A stretch of DNA of 64,000 nt, taken from Kitasatospora atroaurantiaca. GTDB taxonomy: Bacteria; Actinomycetota; Actinomycetes; Streptomycetales; Streptomycetaceae. The DNA is taken from contig NZ_VIVR01000001.1 in NCBI RefSeq assembly GCF_007828955.1, positions 7,254,001 to 7,318,000 on the forward strand, written 5' to 3'. Below the pieces are notes generated by a model, which was not told the origin of the DNA, searched no databases, and saw only the letters and a program-made list of their open reading frames with translations. The translations under genes and the position numbers were made by a program. Positions 7,818-16,344 of this stretch are shown here, in pieces. The first letter of the stretch is position 1. The number at the start of each line of letters is the position of its first letter.

Positions 7818-9115
7818 CCGGCCGCCGCCGCCGCCGTCACGGCCGCCCCGATCAGGGCCAGGTCCTCGTCGCCCGTCACGTACGGCGGCATCGTGTACAC
7901 CATGTCCCGGAACGGCCGCAGCCAGACGCCCTCGCGGGCGGCGGCCTCGGTCGCGGCCCGTAGGTCCACCGGGTGGTCCAGCTGGACGACCCCGATCGCG
8001 CCGAGCACCCGGACGTCCGCGACGCCCGGGGCGCCGACCGCGCCCGACAGGCCCGCCCGCAGGCCGGACTCGATGCGCTTGACCTCGACCTGCCAGTCCT
8101 GGCCGAGGAGCAGCTCGATCGAGGCGTTGGCGACGGCAGCGGCGAGCGGGTTGCCCATGAAGGTCGGGCCGTGCGCCAGCACCGGCACCTCGCCCCGGCT
8201 GATGCCGTCCGCCACCTCGCTCGTGCACAGCGTGGCGGCCATGGTCAGATATCCGCCGGTCAGCGCCTTGCCCAGGCACATCACGTCGGGCGAGACCCCG
8301 GCGTGGTCGGCCGCGAAGAGCTCGCCCGTGCGCCCGAAGCCGGTGGCGATCTCGTCGAAGACCAGCAGGACGCCGTGCTGGTCGCACAGCTCGCGCAGCA
8401 GCCGCAGGTAACCGGGGGAGTGGAAGCGCATCCCGCCCGCGCCCTGCACCACCGGCTCGACGATGACGGCCGCCAGCTCGTCCGCGTGCTGCTCGATCAG
8501 GTCGGCGAGCGAGGCCGCGTACGCCGGGTCCACGTCCGCGTCGAAGCCCGCAGGCGGCTCGCCCGCGAAGACCTGGCGCGGCAGCACCCCGCCCCACAGG
8601 TGGTGCATCCCGCCCTCGGGGTCGCAGACCGACATGGGGTGGAAGGTGTCGCCGTGGTAGCCGCCGCGCCAGGTGAGCAGCCGCCGCTTCTGCGGCCGGC
8701 CCACCGACTGCCAGTACTGGAGGCACATCTTCATCGCGACCTCGACGGACACCGAGCCCGAGTCGGCCAGGAAGACGTGCCGCAGCGGCTCCGGGGTGAT
8801 CTCGACCAGCTTGGCGGCCAGCCGGACGGCGGGCTCGTGGGTGAGCCCGCCGAACATCACATGGCTCATCCGCCCCAGCTGGTCGCGGACCGCCTCGTCC
8901 AGGACGGGGTGTCCGTATCCGTGGATGGCCGCCCACCAGGAGGACATCCCGTCGATCAGCTCGCGGTGGCCGGAGGCCTCCGAGGCGAGCCGCAGGCGGA
9001 CGCCTGAGGCGGACTCCACCACGTACGGCGTGGCGGTGCCGGGCATCGGCCCGTACGGGTGCCAGACGTGCGCCCGGTCGAGGTCGAGCAGGGACTGCGG
9101 AGAGAGCTGCGGCAC
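7814..9115 (-). CDS. bioA: adenosylmethionine-8-amino-7-oxononanoate aminotransferase BioA
   Basis: 433 residues, full length for this class III PLP aminotransferase, which turns KAPA into DAPA with SAM as amino donor. Visible marks: the HVWHPYGPM N-terminus, SWWAAIHGYGHP, the DSGSVSVEVAMKM cofactor loop, VFDEIATGFGRTG with the PLP-binding Asp, and MCLGKALTGGYL with the Schiff-base Lys near 282. WHPY and the Tyr of the WRGGYHGDT segment are typical of BioA rather than other class III enzymes. It starts 11 nt after bioB and overlaps bioD, the middle of the bioB-A-D operon. Confidence 0.95.
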   Translation of the reverse strand: MPQLSPQSLLDLDRAHVWHPYGPMPGTATPYVVESASGVRLRLASEASGHRELIDGMSSWWAAIHGYGHPVLDEAVRDQLGRMSHVMFGGLTHEPAVRLAAKLVEITPEPLRHVFLADSGSVSVEVAMKMCLQYWQSVGRPQKRRLLTWRGGYHGDTFHPMSVCDPEGGMHHLWGGVLPRQVFAGEPPAGFDADVDPAYAASLADLIEQHADELAAVIVEPVVQGAGGMRFHSPGYLRLLRELCDQHGVLLVFDEIATGFGRTGELFAADHAGVSPDVMCLGKALTGGYLTMAATLCTSEVADGISRGEVPVLAHGPTFMGNPLAAAVANASIELLLGQDWQVEVKRIESGLRAGLSGAVGAPGVADVRVLGAIGVVQLDHPVDLRAATEAAAREGVWLRPFRDMVYTMPPYVTGDEDLALIGAAVTAAAAAG

Positions 9116-9126
9116 GGCGGGAGTCC

Positions 9127-10299
9127 TCAGGCGTTCGGCGCCAGCTCGGTGCCCGCGCCGCGGCGACGGACCTTCACCAGGTCACTGCGGACCTCGTCGG
9201 CGGCCACAGGCTCGGCCTCCGGTGCCGCAGCGCCGCCGCACGGACCGCAGCCGCCCCCGCCCGTCCCGCACGAGTCGGCGGCGGCGGAGACCTCGGAGCG
9301 GTGCTGAGGCAGCGTCACCTGACCCGCGCCCTCCACCTCGAAGCCGGCGTCCGCGATCATCTCGAGGTCGGCCTGGCCGGCCTGGCCCTCGCTGGTGAGG
9401 TAGTCGCCGAGGAAGATCGAGTTGGCGATGTGCAGGCCCAGCGGCTGCATGGAGCGCAGGTGCACCTCGCGCCCGCCGGCGATCCGGACCTCGACGTCGG
9501 GGCAGACGAAGCGGACCATCGCCAGGATGCGCAGGCAGCGCTGCGGGGTGAGGTTCCACTCCTTGGCCAGCGGCGTGCCCTCGAAGGGGATCAGGAAGTT
9601 GACCGGCACCGAGTCCGAGTCCAGCTCGCGCAGCGCGAAGACCACGTCCACCAGGTCCTCGTCGCTCTCGCCCATGCCGGCGATCAGGCCCGAGCAGGCG
9701 GAGAGGCCGGCGCCGTGCGCCTTGTTGACGGTGTCGACCCGGTCCGCGTAGGTGTGGGTCGAGGTGATGTCGCCGTACGTGCTCTCGGAGGTGTTGAGGT
9801 TGTGGTTGTACGCGTCCGCGCCGGCCGCCTTCAGCCGCTCGGCCTGGTTGTCGGAGAGCAGACCCAGGCAGGCGCAGACCTCGACCTGCTCGTTGGCGCC
9901 CTTGATCGCGGCGATGGTGTCGGCGACCCGGTCGATGTCACGGTCCGTCGGGCCACGCCCGCTGGCCACCAGGCAGACCCGCTTCGCGCCACCGGCGAGC
10001 CCGGCGGCGGCGGCCTCGGCGGCCTGCTCCGGCTTCAGCCAGGTGTACTTCAGGATCTCGGCCTTGGACCCCAGCCGCTGCGAACAGTACGAGCAGTCCT
10101 CCGGGCAGAGCCCGCTCTTGAGGTTCACCAGGTAGTTGAGCTTGACCCGGCGGCCGAACCATTGCCGGCGCACCCGGCCGGCGGCCGCGACCACGTCAAG
10201 CAACTCGTCATCGGTGGTGGCGAGTACGGCGAGCGCCTCCTCGCGGGTGGGGAGTTCCCGGCGCAAGCCCTTGGCGGTGAGGGTGTCGAGCAGATCCAT
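9127..10299 (-). CDS. bioB: biotin synthase BioB with Cys-rich C-terminal tail
   Basis: 390 residues from ATG 10299. The radical-SAM cluster motif is CPEDCSYC (Cys65, 69, 72) and the rest follows BioB: YNHNLNTSE, TSTHTYADRVDT, and the Arg-containing REVHLRSMQPLGLHIANSIFLGDYLTS (broken here for brevity). BioB inserts sulfur into dethiobiotin. Canonical BioB ends shortly after the FLGDYLT region and a PQH segment; this protein goes on about 45 residues with SCGTGGGGCGPCGG and then a charged tail. First gene of the operon with bioA and bioD. Confidence 0.95.
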   Translation of the reverse strand: MDLLDTLTAKGLRRELPTREEALAVLATTDDELLDVVAAAGRVRRQWFGRRVKLNYLVNLKSGLCPEDCSYCSQRLGSKAEILKYTWLKPEQAAEAAAAGLAGGAKRVCLVASGRGPTDRDIDRVADTIAAIKGANEQVEVCACLGLLSDNQAERLKAAGADAYNHNLNTSESTYGDITSTHTYADRVDTVNKAHGAGLSACSGLIAGMGESDEDLVDVVFALRELDSDSVPVNFLIPFEGTPLAKEWNLTPQRCLRILAMVRFVCPDVEVRIAGGREVHLRSMQPLGLHIANSIFLGDYLTSEGQAGQADLEMIADAGFEVEGAGQVTLPQHRSEVSAAADSCGTGGGGCGPCGGAAAPEAEPVAADEVRSDLVKVRRRGAGTELAPNA

Positions 10300-10454
10300 G
10301 CGGTTGATCCTGCCTGGGCGACCTTGAGTAGCGCCAGAGGGAACCCGCCAGAACATCCACTCCGCGATGTGCGAGTTGTCACAGTCCCGCCGCCGGTCGT
10401 GAGTGCACGGCCCTGCCGCCGACCGGAAAGGAAGATCTGCTTACAATCTGCGCC

Positions 10455-11240
10455 ATGACCACGCAGGGGGAGCAGGAACCGCGCCCGGCAGGCCAGGACG
10501 GCGATGCGCTCGCCCACACCAACCGCGCCCGAGGGGGCCGGCGGCGGGTGCTGGCGTGGTGCGCCCTGGCCGCGGTGGCCGCCGGCGGCAGCTGGGTCGT
10601 GGCCCGTCCCGACCCCGCCGACCTGATACCCGGCCTGGGCCGTACCAGTGCGGATGCTGCCAAGACGGTACCGGCGGTCGGCGCGTCACCGTCCCAGCCG
10701 CTGACGGAGGTTCAGGCCTTCACCGCCGAACGCTACTTCCCGGCCCAGCGCGGCATCGAGCAGGACGCCTTCAAGGCCAGGCGCACCGCGGCCCGGCAGG
10801 GCGGCGACTGTGCCGAGACGCTCCAGGACCGCGCTCAGGACGTGCTGCACCAGGCCGGCTGCCAGGGCTACGTCTCAGTGGGGTTCACCAGCCTCGACCA
10901 GAAGGTGGTCAGCAGCGTCACCGTCCTGCGCTTCGCGGACGAGGCGGCCGCCGGCAAGGCCTGGCAGACGCTGCAGGGCAAGCCGGAGGCGCTGGCCTTC
11001 GTCCTCTCGGACGCCGCGCCCACACCCGCCCCGAGCACGTCCACGAGCACGGGCACGACCCCGCCGAACGCCGCCAAGCCGCTGACGGCGACCCAGGTCA
11101 AGGCGGTCGGCCACTATGTGACCGTCACCACCTCCCGGTACGTGGACCTGCGCACCGCCAACGCCACCCCGGACACCCTGCTGAACGACGCGACCCGGGC
11201 CGTGTCCTTCACGGCCGGGGCGCCCTTCCTCTGGATGTGA
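10455..11240 (+). CDS. membrane-anchored protein of unknown function
   Basis: 261 residues. A short polar N-terminus, a basic RARGGRRR patch and one hydrophobic helix (about 32-50) place the rest outside the membrane. The outer part has two Cys (GGDCAETL and HQAGCQGYV) that could form a disulfide, then a Thr/Pro-rich linker (about 195-208) before a final helix-strand segment. No family recognised. TACAAT at 10442-10447 is 7 nt before the ATG with no RBS, so the transcript is probably leaderless. Divergent from bioB. Confidence 0.75.
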   Translation: MTTQGEQEPRPAGQDGDALAHTNRARGGRRRVLAWCALAAVAAGGSWVVARPDPADLIPGLGRTSADAAKTVPAVGASPSQPLTEVQAFTAERYFPAQRGIEQDAFKARRTAARQGGDCAETLQDRAQDVLHQAGCQGYVSVGFTSLDQKVVSSVTVLRFADEAAAGKAWQTLQGKPEALAFVLSDAAPTPAPSTSTSTGTTPPNAAKPLTATQVKAVGHYVTVTTSRYVDLRTANATPDTLLNDATRAVSFTAGAPFLWM

Positions 11241-11257
11241 TCCGCCGGCGGTGACCC

Positions 11258-13768
11258 TCAGCCGCCGAGCCGGTCGACCGCGGTGACCCGCAGCACTGCC
11301 CGGCCCTCCTCGTCCGAACCGTGCAGGTCGACCTCGGCGCTGATGCCCCAGTCGTGGTCCCCGGCCGGGTCGTCGAAGATCTGGCGTACCCGCCAGGAGT
11401 CCTCATCCTGCTCGATCATGAGCATCTTGGGGCCGCGCGCGTCCGGGCCGGTGCCGAGGTCGTCGTGCTCCTCCCAGTACTCGTCCATCGCGTCCGCCCA
11501 GCGGTCGGCGTCCCAGCCGTACTCGCTGTCCAGCTCGCCCAGCTCGTCGTAGTGCTCCAGCGCGCACAGCTCCACGCGGCGGAACATCTCGTTGCGCACC
11601 AGCACCCGGAAGGCCCGCTCGTTCGCGGTGACCGGTGCCGGGCGGTCGTCCAGGGTGACCTCGGGGGTCTGCGGGTCGGTCGGGTTGGCCAGCTGCTCCC
11701 ACTCGTCCAGCAGGCTGGAGTCGACCTGGCGGACCAGCTCTCCGAGCCAGGCGATGACGTCCTTGAGGTCGTCGGTCTTGATGTCCTCGGGGACGGTCTG
11801 CTCGAGCGCCTTGTACGCGCCGGCCAGGTAGCGCAGCACGATGCCCTCGGTGCGGGCCAGCTCGTAGTGGCCGACGTAGTCGGTGAAGGTCATCGCCCGC
11901 TCGTACAGGTCGCGGACCACGGACTTCGGCTGCAGCGGGTGGTCGCCGATCCAGGGGTGCGCCCGCCGGTAGACGTCGTACGCGTGGTTGAGCAGCTCCT
12001 CCAGCGGCTTCGGGTACGTGATCTCCTGGAGTCGCTCCATGCGCTCCTCGTACTCGATGCCGTCGCGCTTCATCTCGCCGATGGCCTCGCCGCGCGCCTT
12101 GTTCTGCTGGGAGGCGAGGATCTGGCGCGGGTCGTCGAGCGTCGCCTCGACCACCGAGACCACGTCCATGGCGTAGCTCGGCGAGGCCGGGTCGAGCAGC
12201 TCGAAGGCGGCCAGCGCGAACATGGAGAGCGGCTGGTTGAGGGCGAAGTTCTCCTGCAGGTCGACGGTGAGGCGGACGATCCGGCCCTCGGCGTCCGGCT
12301 CCGGCAGCCGCTCGACCACGCCGCCGGCCACCAGTGAGCGGTAGATGGCGATCGCGGAGCGGATGTGGCGGCGCTGGGCCGAGCGCTCCTCGTGGTTGTC
12401 GGTCAGCAGCTTGCGCATGGCCTCGAAGGCGTTGCCGGGGCGGCCGATCACCGAGAGCAGCATCGCGTGGCTGACATTGAAGCGGGAGACCAGCGGCTCG
12501 GGGTCGGCGGCGATGAGCTTCTCGAAGCCCTCCTCCGTCCAGCCGACGAAACCTTCCGGCGCCTTCTTCCGGACCACCTTGCGCTTCTTCTTGGGGTCGT
12601 CGCCCGCCTTGGCGACGGCCTTCTCGTTCTCGATGACGTGTTCGGGCGCCTGGGCGACCACCTGGCCGACGGTGTCGAAGCCGGCCCGGCCCGCGCGGCC
12701 GGCGATCTGGTGGAACTCGCGGGCCCGCAGGGTGCGCACCCGGATGCCGTCGTACTTGGACAGCGCGGTGAAGAGCACCGTGCGGATCGGCACGTTGACG
12801 CCGACGCCCAGGGTGTCCGTGCCGCAGATGACCTTGAGCAGACCCGCCTGCGCCAGCCGCTCGACCAGGCGGCGGTACTTGGGCAGCATGCCCGCGTGGT
12901 GCACGCCGATGCCGTGCCGGACGTAGCGGGAGAGGTTGCGGCCGAACTTGGTGGTGAAGCGGAAGTTGCCGATCAGGTCGGCGATGGCGTCCTTCTCCGC
13001 CTTCGAGCACATGTTGATGCTCATCAGCGACTGCGCCCGCTCCACCGCCTCCTTCTGGGTGAAGTGCACCACGTAGACCGGCGCCTGACCGGTCTTCAGC
13101 AGCTCCTCCAGGGTGTCGTGCATGGTGGTGCGCCGGTACTCGTAGTACAGCGGCACCGGGCGGGTGGCCGAGCGGACCACGCTGGTGGGCCGGTCGGTGC
13201 GCCGGGTCAGGTCCTCCTCGAAGCGGCGGACGTCGCCGAGGGTGGCCGACATCAGCAGGAACTGCACGTGCGGCAGCTCCAGGAGCGGGATCTGCCAGGC
13301 CCAGCCGCGGTCCGGCTCGGCGTAGAAGTGGAACTCGTCCATGACGACCTGGCCGATGTCGGCCTGGGCGCCGTCGCGCAGGGCGATGTTGGCGAGCACC
13401 TCGGCGGTGCAGCAGATGATCGGCGCGGTCGGGTTGACGCTGGCGTCGCCGGTCATCATGCCGACCTGCTCGGTGCCGAAGATCTTGCACAGGTCGAAGA
13501 ACTTCTCCGAGACCAGGGCCTTGATCGGCGCGGTGTAGAAGGTGCGCTTGCCCTCGGCCAGCGCGGCGAAGTGCGCACCGGCCGCGACCAGGCTCTTCCC
13601 GGAGCCGGTCGGCGTGGCGAGGATGACGTTGTTGCCCGAGACCAGCTCGATCAGCGCCTCCTCCTGGGCGGGGTACAGCGTGATGCCGCGCTCCTGCGCC
13701 CACTCGGCGAAGGTCTCGTACAGCGCATCGGGGGTGGCGGGCTTCGGCATCAGGTCCAGGAGGGTCAC
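11258..13768 (-). CDS. DEAD/DEAH-box Ski2-like RNA helicase with DUF3516-type C-terminus
   Basis: 836 residues from GTG 13768. This start is supported by CAAGAT 6 nt upstream (leaderless); an ATG six codons in is the alternative. Helicase motifs: ATPTGSGKS (I), MDEFHFY (II, a DEFH box), MSATLGD (III), TDTLGVGVNVP (V) and HQIAGRAGRAG (VI). A Lys-rich insert DDPKKKRKVVRKK follows the RecA domains. The ~450-residue C-terminal part matches what actinobacterial proteins label DUF3516. Likely role is ATP-dependent RNA unwinding in decay or ribosome metabolism, by analogy with Ski2/Mtr4; this is not proven for the family. Confidence 0.88.
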   Translation of the reverse strand: MTLLDLMPKPATPDALYETFAEWAQERGITLYPAQEEALIELVSGNNVILATPTGSGKSLVAAGAHFAALAEGKRTFYTAPIKALVSEKFFDLCKIFGTEQVGMMTGDASVNPTAPIICCTAEVLANIALRDGAQADIGQVVMDEFHFYAEPDRGWAWQIPLLELPHVQFLLMSATLGDVRRFEEDLTRRTDRPTSVVRSATRPVPLYYEYRRTTMHDTLEELLKTGQAPVYVVHFTQKEAVERAQSLMSINMCSKAEKDAIADLIGNFRFTTKFGRNLSRYVRHGIGVHHAGMLPKYRRLVERLAQAGLLKVICGTDTLGVGVNVPIRTVLFTALSKYDGIRVRTLRAREFHQIAGRAGRAGFDTVGQVVAQAPEHVIENEKAVAKAGDDPKKKRKVVRKKAPEGFVGWTEEGFEKLIAADPEPLVSRFNVSHAMLLSVIGRPGNAFEAMRKLLTDNHEERSAQRRHIRSAIAIYRSLVAGGVVERLPEPDAEGRIVRLTVDLQENFALNQPLSMFALAAFELLDPASPSYAMDVVSVVEATLDDPRQILASQQNKARGEAIGEMKRDGIEYEERMERLQEITYPKPLEELLNHAYDVYRRAHPWIGDHPLQPKSVVRDLYERAMTFTDYVGHYELARTEGIVLRYLAGAYKALEQTVPEDIKTDDLKDVIAWLGELVRQVDSSLLDEWEQLANPTDPQTPEVTLDDRPAPVTANERAFRVLVRNEMFRRVELCALEHYDELGELDSEYGWDADRWADAMDEYWEEHDDLGTGPDARGPKMLMIEQDEDSWRVRQIFDDPAGDHDWGISAEVDLHGSDEEGRAVLRVTAVDRLGG

Positions 13769-13859
13769 CCGGCTATCTTGCCTGCTCCGGATCACCTCGG
13801 GCAAAGGCCCCACCTGCCCGGCTGCTGCGCCCGAAACACTCCGGCCCCAACAGAAACTC

Positions 13860-13914
13860 CGAAGTAACGCTTCGAACCCCTAATTGTGATGTTTATCGGA
13901 AATCAATTTCTGAT
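13860..13914. promoter_or_regulatory. two operator-like inverted repeats upstream of the pyrimidine/hydantoin operon
   Basis: CGAAG-TAACG-CTTCG at 13860-13874 and ATCGGAAAT-CA-ATTTCTGAT at 13895-13914 (8 of 9 arm positions match). They sit in a locally A/T-rich part of the 259-nt gap between the divergent helicase and nitrilase genes, where a regulator of the operon would bind. No regulator gene is adjacent. Confidence 0.45.
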
Positions 13915-14027
13915 GTTGTCGTGGCGGAACGGAAAGAACCTGAGAGCGTTACAGCGTGGCACTACAACTGGCGGCCAGGAACTCCTAATCTCAGCGGTCT
14001 ACAGAGCCTTCCGCGAGGAGATGACCG

Positions 14028-14870
14028 ATGAGCCGAGTGGTGCGAGCTGCCCTCTTCCAGACCACCTGGACAGGGGACACGGAGTCGATGATCGCGGCCC
14101 ATGAGAAGGCCGCCCGGGACGCTGCGGCGCAGGGCGCGCAGATCATCGGCTTCCAGGAGGTCTTCAACGCCCCGTACTTCTGCCAGGTGCAGGAGCCGGA
14201 GCACTACCGCTGGGCCGAGCCCGTCCCGGACGGCCCGACCGTGGTCCGGATGCAGGCGCTGGCCCGGGAGCTCGGGCTGGTGATCGTCGTCCCGGTGTAC
14301 GAGGTCGAGCAGTCCGGCTTCTACTACAACACCGCCGCCGTGATCGACGCCGACGGTTCGTACCTCGGCAAATACCGCAAGCACCACATCCCGCAGGTGA
14401 AGGGCTTCTGGGAGAAGTACTACTTCAAGCCCGGCAACCTCGGCTGGCCGGTCTTCGACACCGCCGTCGGCAAGGTCGGCGTCTACATCTGCTACGACCG
14501 GCACTTCCCCGAGGGCTGGCGGGCGCTCGGCCTCGGCGGCGCCGAGATCGTCTACAACCCCTCGGCCACCAGCCGGGGCCTGTCGGCGTACCTCTGGCAG
14601 CTGGAGCAGCCGTCCGCCGCGGTCGCCAACGAGTACTTCATCGCCGCGATCAACCGGGTCGGCACCGAGGAGTACGGCGACAACGACTTCTACGGCACCT
14701 CCTACTTCGTCGACCCGCGCGGCCAGTTCGTCGGTGACGTGGCCTCGGACAAGGACGAGGAGCTGGTGGTCCGCGACCTGGACATGGACCTGATCGACAC
14801 CGTCCGCCAGCAGTGGGCCTTCTACCGGGACCGCCGCCCGGACGCGTACGGTCCGCTCACCGAAGCCTGA
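14028..14870 (+). CDS. nitrilase-superfamily amidohydrolase, probable beta-ureidopropionase / N-carbamoyl-amino-acid hydrolase
   Basis: 280 residues with the full Glu-Lys-Cys triad of the nitrilase fold: GFQEVF (Glu44), KYRKHHIPQ (Lys118) and VYICYDRHFPEGWR (Cys155). The KHHIP and CYDRHFPE forms are those of beta-alanine synthases and N-carbamoyl amidohydrolases, which remove CO2 and NH3 from N-carbamoyl-beta-alanine or N-carbamoyl amino acids. GAGGAG at 14011 serves the ATG. It precedes the dihydropyrimidinase gene, so together they would perform the two hydrolytic steps of pyrimidine or hydantoin breakdown. First gene of the operon. Confidence 0.85.
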   Translation: MSRVVRAALFQTTWTGDTESMIAAHEKAARDAAAQGAQIIGFQEVFNAPYFCQVQEPEHYRWAEPVPDGPTVVRMQALARELGLVIVVPVYEVEQSGFYYNTAAVIDADGSYLGKYRKHHIPQVKGFWEKYYFKPGNLGWPVFDTAVGKVGVYICYDRHFPEGWRALGLGGAEIVYNPSATSRGLSAYLWQLEQPSAAVANEYFIAAINRVGTEEYGDNDFYGTSYFVDPRGQFVGDVASDKDEELVVRDLDMDLIDTVRQQWAFYRDRRPDAYGPLTEA

Positions 14871-14919
14871 TGCCCGACCGGAAGCCTGATGGGCCCAAAC
14901 ACCTGAAAGAGGAGGCAAT

Positions 14920-16320
14920 GTGACCCGTACGGTGATCCGCGGCGGTCTGGTGATCACGGCAGCCGAGGAGCTGGCGGCCGACGTACTGATCGAGGGGGAG
15001 CAGGTCGTCGCCCTCGCCTCGTCCGGCAGCAGCGTCGCCGAGGGCTGGACGGCCGAGCACGTCATCGACGCCACCGGGCAGTACGTCATCCCCGGTGGCG
15101 TCGACGCGCACACCCACATGGAGCTGCCGTTCGGCGGCACCTCGGCGTCCGACACCTTCGAGACCGGCACCCGCGCCGCCGCCTGGGGCGGCACCACCAC
15201 CATCGTCGACTTCGCGGTCCAGTCCGTCGGCGGGACGCTGCGCGAGGGCCTGGACGCCTGGCACGCCAAGGCCGAGGGCAACTGCGCGATCGACTACGCC
15301 TTCCACATGATCCTCGGCGACGTCACCGAGGGCAGCCTCAAGGAGATGGACCTCCTGGTGGGGGAGGGCGTGACCTCCTTCAAGCTGTTCATGGCCTACC
15401 CCGGCGTCTTCTACAGCGATGACGGCAAGATCCTCCGGGCCATGCAGCGCGGCGCCGACAACGGCGGCCTGATCATGATGCACGCCGAGAACGGCATCGC
15501 GATCGACGTCCTGGTCGAACAGGCCCTGGCCGCCGGCAAGACCGACCCGCGCTACCACGGCGAGGTCCGGCACGAACTCCTGGAGGCCGAGGCGACCCAC
15601 CGCGCCATCAAGCTCGCCCAGGTCGCGGGCGCGCCGCTGTACGTGGTCCACGTCTCGGCGGCATCGGCGGTCGCCGAGCTGGCGGCCGCGCGGCGCCAGG
15701 GGCTCAACGTCTTCGGCGAGACCTGCCCGCAGTACCTGTTCCTCTCCACCGACAACCTCGCCGAGCCCGGCTTCGAGGGCGCCAAGTACGTCTGCTCGAC
15801 GCCGCTGCGACCGAAGGAGCACCAGGCCGAGCTCTGGAAGGGACTGCGCACCAACGACCTGCAGGTCGTCTCCACCGACCACTGCCCGTTCTGCTTCGTC
15901 GGCCAGAAGGAACTCGGCCGGGGCGACTTCTCCAAGATCCCCAACGGCCTGCCGGGTGTCGAGAACCGGATGGACCTGCTGCACCAGGCCGTGGTGGACG
16001 GGCACATCTCGCGCCGGCGCTGGATCGAGATCGCCTGCGCCACCCCGGCCCGGATGTTCGGCCTCTACCCGCGCAAGGGCACCATCGCCCCCGGCGCCGA
16101 CGCCGACATCGTCGTCTACGACCCGGCCGCCGTGCAGACGGTCTCGGCCGCCACCCACCACATGAACGTCGACTACTCCGCGTACGAGGGCAGGCAGCTC
16201 ACCGGCAAGGCCCGCACCGTGCTCTCCCGGGGCACCGTCGTGGTCGACGGCGACCGCTACCTGGGCCGGGCCGGCCACGGCCGCTTCCAGCCGCGTGCCA
16301 CCTGTCAGTACCTCGTCTGA
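14920..16320 (+). CDS. hydA: dihydropyrimidinase / D-hydantoinase
   Basis: 466 residues, GTG start with AGAGGAGG upstream. Metal site: DAHTHM (His64, His66), the carboxylated Lys in SFKLFMAYP (Lys155), MMHAENG, LYVVHVSAA and STDHCPF with the catalytic Asp. Length and motifs fit dihydropyrimidinase/hydantoinase of the amidohydrolase superfamily, cytosolic, opening the ring of 5,6-dihydrouracil, dihydrothymine or 5-substituted hydantoins to carbamoyl amino acids. The 49-nt gap from the preceding gene contains a second copy of its last codons and stop (GAAGCCTGATG at 14862 and 14881). Confidence 0.92.
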   Translation: MTRTVIRGGLVITAAEELAADVLIEGEQVVALASSGSSVAEGWTAEHVIDATGQYVIPGGVDAHTHMELPFGGTSASDTFETGTRAAAWGGTTTIVDFAVQSVGGTLREGLDAWHAKAEGNCAIDYAFHMILGDVTEGSLKEMDLLVGEGVTSFKLFMAYPGVFYSDDGKILRAMQRGADNGGLIMMHAENGIAIDVLVEQALAAGKTDPRYHGEVRHELLEAEATHRAIKLAQVAGAPLYVVHVSAASAVAELAAARRQGLNVFGETCPQYLFLSTDNLAEPGFEGAKYVCSTPLRPKEHQAELWKGLRTNDLQVVSTDHCPFCFVGQKELGRGDFSKIPNGLPGVENRMDLLHQAVVDGHISRRRWIEIACATPARMFGLYPRKGTIAPGADADIVVYDPAAVQTVSAATHHMNVDYSAYEGRQLTGKARTVLSRGTVVVDGDRYLGRAGHGRFQPRATCQYLV

Positions 16321-16344
16321 TCCTTCGAAAGAGAGGCGCACGCC

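Noticed and set aside
7818..8936. Apparent 625-residue fusion of bioD to a long upstream frame
   Set aside because: The upstream part is an out-of-frame reading of bioA; bioD has its own ATG overlapping the bioA stop.
10300..10454. Shared biotin operator between bioB and bioF
   Set aside because: No inverted repeat common to both upstream regions; only a weak TGTG-N-CACA near 10370 was seen.
13886..14104. Small ORF starting M-M-F-I-G-N-Q-F upstream of the nitrilase gene
   Set aside because: It has no RBS, runs into the nitrilase gene in another frame and covers the A/T-rich operator region.
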